From Prevotella sp. P5-92 (GTDB taxonomy: Bacteria; Bacteroidota; Bacteroidia; Bacteroidales; Bacteroidaceae), in assembly GCF_002251245.1 (NCBI RefSeq), contig NZ_NPJG01000054.1, forward strand, positions 31,498 through 95,497: a stretch of 64,000 nucleotides of DNA, written 5' to 3'. This document shows, piece after piece, positions 59,234 to 64,000 of the stretch. The notes beneath the pieces were generated by a model. That model saw nothing but the letters and a program-made list of their open reading frames with translations, was not told where the DNA came from and made no database searches. The position numbers and the translations under genes were made by a program. Numbering within the stretch: position 1 is the stretch's first letter; each line of letters begins with the position of its first letter.

Positions 59234-59483
59234 AGATTACTTTAACTTATTCGTCAGCCGCGCTCTCAGCGCATAAACACTCGCACTATGTGCGTTAAAC
59301 ACTCCAACTCTCGTGCCAGCGAGAGCAAAGCATCAAGCTCGCTTGAATGCTCTGCCGAGCGCAGCCGAGAGTCAACAAAGTTAACTTTCTGTTGCGTAGA
59401 TAATCGTAAGCAGTCATTTAGGGCCGTCTTGTGAACCTTAATATATATTAGTACTTTTGTCCCGAATTTAAATTTTGGACAAG

Positions 59484-59546
59484 ATGAACATAAAAGAAGG
59501 CAAGTACTATGCCTCAATGGTTCGCAAGTACCGAGATTTTTATTAA
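59484..59546 (+). pseudogene. 20-codon stub, probably from an insertion element
   Basis: MNIKEGKYYASMVRKYRDFY then TAA, preceded by a -7 box (TACTTTTG near 59451). It looks like the truncated start of a longer gene. The 250 bp before it (59234-59480) hold inverted GC-rich pieces but no gene. Confidence 0.35.
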
Positions 59547-59555
59547 CTTTGCACT

Positions 59556-59954
59556 ATGAAATCAGAAGAAAAGTCCATAAAAGCAATCAGTGCCCAAGCG
59601 CATGGCGAGGCAGCCGACAACAGGCTGCTCCGCAAGAAGCTTCGTGAGAAGGACGAGCTGATTTCAGATCTTCGCGCACAGATTGAGAACCTGAATAAGA
59701 ACCTGAGCGAGAAGGTTAGTCAGATGGCTGACATGATGGACAAACTTGTAGCCTTCATGATGGGACGTGGCGATGTCACCCTTTCAGACTCACTGCGAGA
59801 TGCGGTGGTGGCAGGTGTAAGGGCTGAGTACGAGATGCGCGAGCGCAAACTTAAGGAAGAGTTCTCCAGGCAGCTTGGCAATCTGACCTCTGAGTTCGAG
59901 GCCAGGCTCGCCGCCAAGGATAATGAGATTAATTCCCTTAGAGGAGATAAATGA
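59556..59954 (+). CDS. Coiled-coil protein of unknown function
   Basis: 132 aa, highly charged. Two coiled-coil stretches (about 20-65 and 95-130) flank a short non-helical part (MMGRGDVTLSDSLR). A -7 box (TAACTTTG, 59543-59550) is just 5 bp before the ATG, so the transcript would be nearly leaderless. A broken 22-codon frame follows (MPVTPEEMAARNK...). The setting suggests a passenger of a decayed insertion sequence; I cannot name the family. Confidence 0.55.
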   Translation: MKSEEKSIKAISAQAHGEAADNRLLRKKLREKDELISDLRAQIENLNKNLSEKVSQMADMMDKLVAFMMGRGDVTLSDSLRDAVVAGVRAEYEMRERKLKEEFSRQLGNLTSEFEARLAAKDNEINSLRGDK

Positions 59955-60162
59955 GGTCCCATGCCTGTCACTCCGGAGGAAATGGCCGCTCGCAACAAGC
60001 AGCCATCAACTGTGTCCGAATGGGTATAATCACACCCTATTTCTCTTAATAAAAAATAAAAATTTTATTTTATCTTGGCTTACGGGTCTTAAATGACCGC
60101 TTACTTTTGCATGGTATCCGAAAGGCAATCAGCAATCAGTAATCAGTTATCAGTAATCAGTC

Positions 60163-60630
60163 ATGGATAATCCCAAGAAGTTCAACTGGAAACGGAAAAA
60201 GACTACGAGCACTCATGAGTCAAAAAAGACAAGGACGTATGCTCCCCTACTTAGTGAAGAGCAAAAACAATCAGCCAGCATTCAAGACCTGTCTTACGAT
60301 TTTGCATGTCGCATCACACGCCTGTTTCAGTATCTTACAGAAGACTCTATATATAAGGAATACATTATGAGCAAGCAGGTTTTCCGTAGTGGTACAAGCA
60401 TAGGTGCTAATATACGAGAAGCCCAGCATGCTCAATCCGATGCAGACTTCCTTTCTAAGATGCAAATCTCCCTGAAGGAATGTAATGAAACCGACTATTG
60501 GTTGCAGTTATTGCATGATAATGGTTATCTGAACGATGTGCAGTTCGACTCTATAAACACAGACAGAGTCCGCATCCACAAGCTCCTCAACGCCATAGTA
60601 TCCACAACAAGGCGCAAGATAGGCAAATAA
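60163..60630 (+). CDS. Four-helix-bundle protein (23S rRNA intervening-sequence family)
   Basis: 155 aa. After a basic N-terminus of about 40 residues, the family pattern is clear: DFACRITRLFQYL, KQVFRSGTSIGANIREAQHAQSDADFLSKM, then KECNETDYWLQLL. These small helical proteins are common in Bacteroidetes and have no settled function. The promoter TACTTTTG lies near 60102. Confidence 0.82.
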   Translation: MDNPKKFNWKRKKTTSTHESKKTRTYAPLLSEEQKQSASIQDLSYDFACRITRLFQYLTEDSIYKEYIMSKQVFRSGTSIGANIREAQHAQSDADFLSKMQISLKECNETDYWLQLLHDNGYLNDVQFDSINTDRVRIHKLLNAIVSTTRRKIGK

Positions 60631-60968
60631 TCAGCAATCAATAATCAGTAATCATCAATCAACAATCAGCAATCAGAAACTTGCGTAGCTTGATGAACAC
60701 CGCTGAAAATATATAATGTGTGAAGAACTTGCTTTAGCTTGATGAGCACCTCTAAATATTAACGCTGTGCGAAGAACTTGCTTTAGCTTGATGAACACCG
60801 CTGGAAAATAGATAATGTGTGAATAATCAGACACTTGCGATAGCTTGATGAGCTCCTCTAATAATTAACAAGGTGCGAATAATCAGTAATCAGCAATCAT
60901 CAATCAGTAATCAGTCATCATCAATCAGTAATCAATAATCATTCATCAATAATCAGCAATCAATCATC
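60631..60968. repeat. Mixed repeat tract before manC
   Basis: Two repeat types alternate: many short AATCAGT/AATCAGCAATCA runs (60631-60670 and 60880-60968) and three or four long units with AACTTGCTTTAGCTTGATGA and TAATGTGTGAA, shared with 58175-58305. Confidence 0.8.
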
Positions 60969-61043
60969 ATGAATATAATACAAACAAATATCCCCGGCGT
61001 GCTCATCATTGCGCCACGCATATTTAAAGCCAATAAGATATAA
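60969..61043 (+). pseudogene. 5' remnant of rfbC
   Basis: 24 codons ([20 protein letters not shown]...) then TAA. The first 45 bp nearly match the start of the intact rfbC at 62209. It is a duplicated gene start left behind by recombination. Confidence 0.85.
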
Positions 61044-61049
61044 AAATTA

Positions 61050-61081
61050 GGGGTCTTGGGTTCGAATCCCTACGGAAGGCA
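61050..61081 (+). other. tRNA 3'-end-like fragment
   Basis: GGGTTCGAATCCC forms a T-arm-like loop followed by TACGGAAGGCA, as at a tRNA 3' end. No anticodon or D arm precedes it, so it is not a tRNA gene. It may be a remnant of an integration site. Confidence 0.4.
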
Positions 61082-61117
61082 GAATAAAATCCAGATAGAA
61101 CTTAATTAGTATAGGAA

Positions 61118-62167
61118 ATGAATAACAATACACATATAGTAATCATGGCTGGCGGCATTGGTAGCCGCTTTTGGCCTATCTCAACACCTGAATACCCCAA
61201 GCAGTTTATTGACATACTTGGGGTTGGGAAAACACTGATACAGTTGACGGTGGAGAGATTCCAGACAATATGCCCAGTGGAAAACATGTGGGTAGTGACT
61301 AATGAAAGTTATGCGGAGATTGTTAAGCAACAGATTCCGAACATACCAGACGAAAACATCTTGAAAGAACCGGAGGCTCGCAATACTGCACCATGTATAG
61401 CCTACGCATGTTGGAAAATCAAGAAGAAGGATGCAGATGCCAATATCGTGGTAACACCTTCTGACGCTATAGTGATGAATGTTGCGGAATATCAGCGAAT
61501 CATCTCAAAAGCACTTGATTTTACAAGCAAGAATGATACCATAGTCACTGTAGGCATAAAGCCCACCCGACCGGAAACAGGTTATGGATATATTGCGGCA
61601 AAGAACGAGGTAGCTAAAGATGAAATCCTTAAGGTTGAGTGTTTCAAAGAGAAACCTGACCATGCTACAGCAGAGGAATATCTCAGGGCTGGCAATTACT
61701 TTTGGAATGCCGGTATCTTCGTTTGGAATGTAAAGACAATAGAAGAAGAGATTCGCTCATTCCAACCTTCTCTTGCTTCTATCATGGATGACCTATCCCA
61801 TTCTTTCTTTACGGAGAATGAAGAGCCGGAGCTGCGCCGACTATTCCCTACATGTGAAAAGATAAGCATCGACTATGCTGTTATGGAGAAGTCTCAGAAG
61901 ATTTTCACCATTCCCGGTGATTTTGGTTGGAGCGACCTTGGCAGCTGGGGTTCTGTGCAGACACATGTCGCCACAGATGCTGATGGCAATGCCGTTGTAG
62001 GAAACAATATCAGCTTGTATGAATGTAAAGATTGTATCGTTAGTGCATCCAATGCCGCAAAGATTGTAGTGCAAGGATTGAATGGATATATAGTGGCAGA
62101 GAAAGAAGGAAGAATCCTTATCTGCTCACTGAAGGAGGAACAAAGAATAAAAGAGTTTTCAAAATGA
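61118..62167 (+). CDS. manC: Mannose-1-phosphate guanylyltransferase
   Basis: 349 aa. MAGGIGSRFWPIS (residues 10-22) is the nucleotide-binding motif, with PKQF just after. EPEARNTAPCIAYA (near 88), VTPSDA, and FKEKPDH and WNAGIFVW follow in family order. No C-terminal isomerase domain, so it is the short form. It makes GDP-mannose for polysaccharide or fucose synthesis. It starts the sugar-nucleotide part of the locus. Confidence 0.93.
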   Translation: MNNNTHIVIMAGGIGSRFWPISTPEYPKQFIDILGVGKTLIQLTVERFQTICPVENMWVVTNESYAEIVKQQIPNIPDENILKEPEARNTAPCIAYACWKIKKKDADANIVVTPSDAIVMNVAEYQRIISKALDFTSKNDTIVTVGIKPTRPETGYGYIAAKNEVAKDEILKVECFKEKPDHATAEEYLRAGNYFWNAGIFVWNVKTIEEEIRSFQPSLASIMDDLSHSFFTENEEPELRRLFPTCEKISIDYAVMEKSQKIFTIPGDFGWSDLGSWGSVQTHVATDADGNAVVGNNISLYECKDCIVSASNAAKIVVQGLNGYIVAEKEGRILICSLKEEQRIKEFSK

Positions 62168-62208
62168 CTATAAACGAAGGAGTACAGCTTTTCCGATATT
62201 AATTAATC

Positions 62209-62793
62209 ATGGAAATAATACAAACAAATATCCCCGGCGTGCTCATCATTGAGCCCCGCGTTTTCAAAGACTCCCGAGGCTATTTCTTCGAGAGCTTTTC
62301 TCAGAGAGAATTTGATGAGAAAGTAACGCCCATTCTTGGGCATAGTATCCACTTTGTACAGGACAATGAATCGATGTCATCGTATGGCGTGATGCGTGGA
62401 CTTCACTATCAGCGTATGCCATATACACAGAGCAAACTCGTGCGCTGTGTCAAAGGCGCAGTCCTCGACGTAGCCGTTGACATCCGCAAAGGCTCCCCGA
62501 CATTTGGCCAGCATGTGGCAGTGGAACTGACGGAAGACAATCATCGTCAATTCTTTATTCCGAGGGGCTTTGCTCACGGCTTTGCCGTTCTTTCCGAAAT
62601 CGCCGTATTCCAATACAAATGCGACGAGTTCTATCATCCCGAGGCAGATGGCGGCATCAATATCAAGGACGAGTCTCTTGGCATTGACTGGCGCATACCT
62701 ATGGAGAAGGCGATACTCAGTGAGAAAGACTTGAAGCATGCATGTCTGAAGGATGCAGTGCTTGATTTCGATATAAATGATAAATTGTACTAG
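62209..62793 (+). CDS. rfbC: dTDP-4-dehydrorhamnose 3,5-epimerase
   Basis: 194 aa, standard length. Cupin fold with [36 protein letters not shown] (catalytic His in RGLHYQ, near 65), and [15 protein letters not shown] (near 120). Third step in dTDP-rhamnose synthesis. 41 bp after manC and 4 bp before the second rfbA. Confidence 0.95.
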   Translation: MEIIQTNIPGVLIIEPRVFKDSRGYFFESFSQREFDEKVTPILGHSIHFVQDNESMSSYGVMRGLHYQRMPYTQSKLVRCVKGAVLDVAVDIRKGSPTFGQHVAVELTEDNHRQFFIPRGFAHGFAVLSEIAVFQYKCDEFYHPEADGGINIKDESLGIDWRIPMEKAILSEKDLKHACLKDAVLDFDINDKLY

Positions 62794-62797
62794 AAAA

Positions 62798-63706
62798 ATG
62801 AGGGGTATAGTATTAGCTGGTGGCTCCAGTACTAGATTGTACCCAATTACCAAGGGTATCAGCAAGCAGCTGATTCCCATTTTCGACAAACCGATGATTT
62901 ATTATCCTATCTCTGTGTTTATGCTTGCAGGCATCCGTGAGATATTGATAATCAGTACTCCATTCGACTTGCCGGGCTTCAAGCGACTGCTTGGCGATGG
63001 CAGTGACTTCGGAGTGAAGTTCGAGTATGCAGAACAGCCATCACCAGATGGATTGGCACAGGCATTTATAATTGGCGAGAAGTTCATTGGTAATGATTCT
63101 GCTTGCCTTGTTCTTGGTGACAACATCTTCTATGGTGCAGGATTAAACCAAATGCTACATCAGGCAGTAATAGATGCTGAGCAGAATAGTAAAGCTACCG
63201 TCTTTGGTTATCGTGTAAGTGATCCTGAGCGATATGGCGTAGCTGAGTTTGATGAGCAGGGCAATTGCCTCAGTATCGAGGAAAAGCCAGAACATCCAAA
63301 GAGCAACTATGCAGTGGTAGGCTTGTATTTCTATCCTAATAAGGTGGTAGAAGTAGCCAAGAATATCAAGCCATCCTCTCGTGGCGAGTTGGAAATTACA
63401 GCGGTTAACCAGGAGTTCCTTAAGGATAAGCAGTTGAAGGTACAGACCATGGCTAGAGGATTTGCCTGGTTCGATACCGGAACCCATGATTCCCTTTCTG
63501 AGGCATCAACCTTTATCGAAGTTTTGGAGAAGCGCCAGGGCTTGAAGGTTGCTTGCTTGGAAGGTATTGCATACCGTCAAGGATGGATTACTGCATAACA
63601 ATTGCGAGAGAATGCACTGCCAATGTTGAAGAATGACTACGGCAAGTATCTCCTTTCAATCCTTGGAGAGAAAGATCAAACATTAAAAAAGAATTTAGAA
63701 TATTAA
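62798..63706 (+). pseudogene. rfbA: Second rfbA, interrupted by an in-frame TAA
   Basis: From ATG 62798 the frame encodes 266 residues with all motifs ([49 protein letters not shown]) and then meets TAA at 63596-63598, just after GWITA. The next 35 codons in the same frame (QLRENALPMLKNDYGKYLL...) are the normal C-terminus, ending at TAA 63704. Without the stop the protein would be 302 aa. The lost tail is a C-terminal helix, so the shortened enzyme might still fold; it is listed as a pseudogene with that caveat. It follows rfbC by 4 bp. Confidence 0.85.
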
Positions 63707-63786
63707 GTAGAAAAATATGAATCATGTATTTTATATGTTTTTTACAATATCGTAAAAGGCAATAAAATTAGAAAGTATTAGAATAA

Positions 63787-64000
63787 ATGAAACTACAAAA
63801 TGTTATATCACAAAGATTTACTACGGATAAATCTTATTGGCAAATAGTCTTTGAATGGGAAGATGTTTTTGCAAAAGAGTTAAGTTTAACATTGTCTAAA
63901 GATAATAAATTGAGATGTAATAAAATTATCAGACATATACCTTGGGTATCAAATATTATAACAACAAGAAAAACATCTTTGTTGTTTGAAATGACACCTG
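63787..64000 (+). CDS. Start of an unidentified gene of the polysaccharide locus
   Basis: 71 codons from ATG 63787 to the window edge (MKLQNVISQRFTTDKSYW...). Much more AT-rich than the genes before it, as is common for glycan-assembly genes in such loci. No family is recognised from the part visible. Confidence 0.55.
   Translation, partial: MKLQNVISQRFTTDKSYWQIVFEWEDVFAKELSLTLSKDNKLRCNKIIRHIPWVSNIITTRKTSLLFEMTP

Noticed and set aside
60631..60968. CRISPR or origin-like iterons in the AATCAGT tract
   Set aside because: Low-complexity 6-8-bp runs of irregular spacing, no DnaA-box pattern and no replication gene nearby.
61050..61081. A functional tRNA gene
   Set aside because: Only a T-arm-like part and a 3' end are seen; no anticodon or D arm lies upstream, and the T stem has a mismatch.

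Overview
The window reads as a chromosome segment of a xylan-degrading Bacteroidetes, most likely Prevotella in the broad sense, from rumen or gut. The support is: Bacteroidetes-type promoters (TAnnTTTG -7 boxes) in front of most transcription units; tandem SusC/SusD pairs; a xylan operon in the order SusC-SusD-SusC-SusD-DUF1735 protein...interrupted GH10, which is the order of the xusABCDE-xynC locus of Prevotella bryantii; a GH10-CE1 enzyme of the P. ruminicola Xyn10D-Fae1A type; and UpxY-type control of a polysaccharide locus.

Region 1 (1-9.7 kb, minus strand): the N-terminal 914 codons of a SusC-like receptor, then a GH43-CBM6-CE1 protein, a GH10-CE1 xylanase/feruloyl esterase and a CE6/SASA-type acetyl esterase. 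Together they would strip arabinose, ferulate and acetate from arabinoxylan while cutting its backbone.

Region 2 (9.9-29.7 kb): an accessory island rebuilt by repeated duplication and deletion. It carries two copies of a zeta-like kinase toxin with an overlapping 60-aa partner, a secreted alpha/beta hydrolase, an Rnl2-like RNA ligase (one intact copy, two 3' remnants), a macro-like A1S_2505-type protein (one free, one fused to a sigma-like protein, one remnant), a vWA protein, a Sel1-McrB-McrC-ADP-ribosylglycohydrolase operon, and three DUF4143-type AAA ATPases. Promoters of the ATPases, and some orphan promoters, sit next to short tandem or palindromic arrays of 23-34 bp whose sequence differs from gene to gene. 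Copies of a MITE-like element (18-bp inverted ends beginning AACTCAACTTTCGG) mark several breakpoints.

Region 3 (29.7-36.7 kb): a DUF4476 protein, an SGNH-MBOAT fusion (probable O-acyltransferase of an exported glycan), and a two-gene operon of a beta-propeller lipoprotein with a CxxCH motif and a membrane protein.

Region 4 (36.7-55.8 kb, minus strand): the xus-like operon xusA-xusB-xusC-xusD-xusE, a lipoprotein built on a GH10 fold whose nucleophile is replaced, a multi-CBM-like secreted protein and xyn10C. A GH5 endoglycanase has its own promoter just beyond. The surface proteins should bind xylan, the enzymes cut it, and the two SusC/D pairs import the oligosaccharides.

Region 5 (55.9-64 kb, plus strand): start of a surface polysaccharide locus with rfbA, a UpxY-like antiterminator behind a roughly 300-nt leader, a GNAT toxin-antitoxin pair, small insertion-derived genes and repeats, manC, rfbC, and a second rfbA broken by an in-frame TAA. 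The last gene runs off the window.
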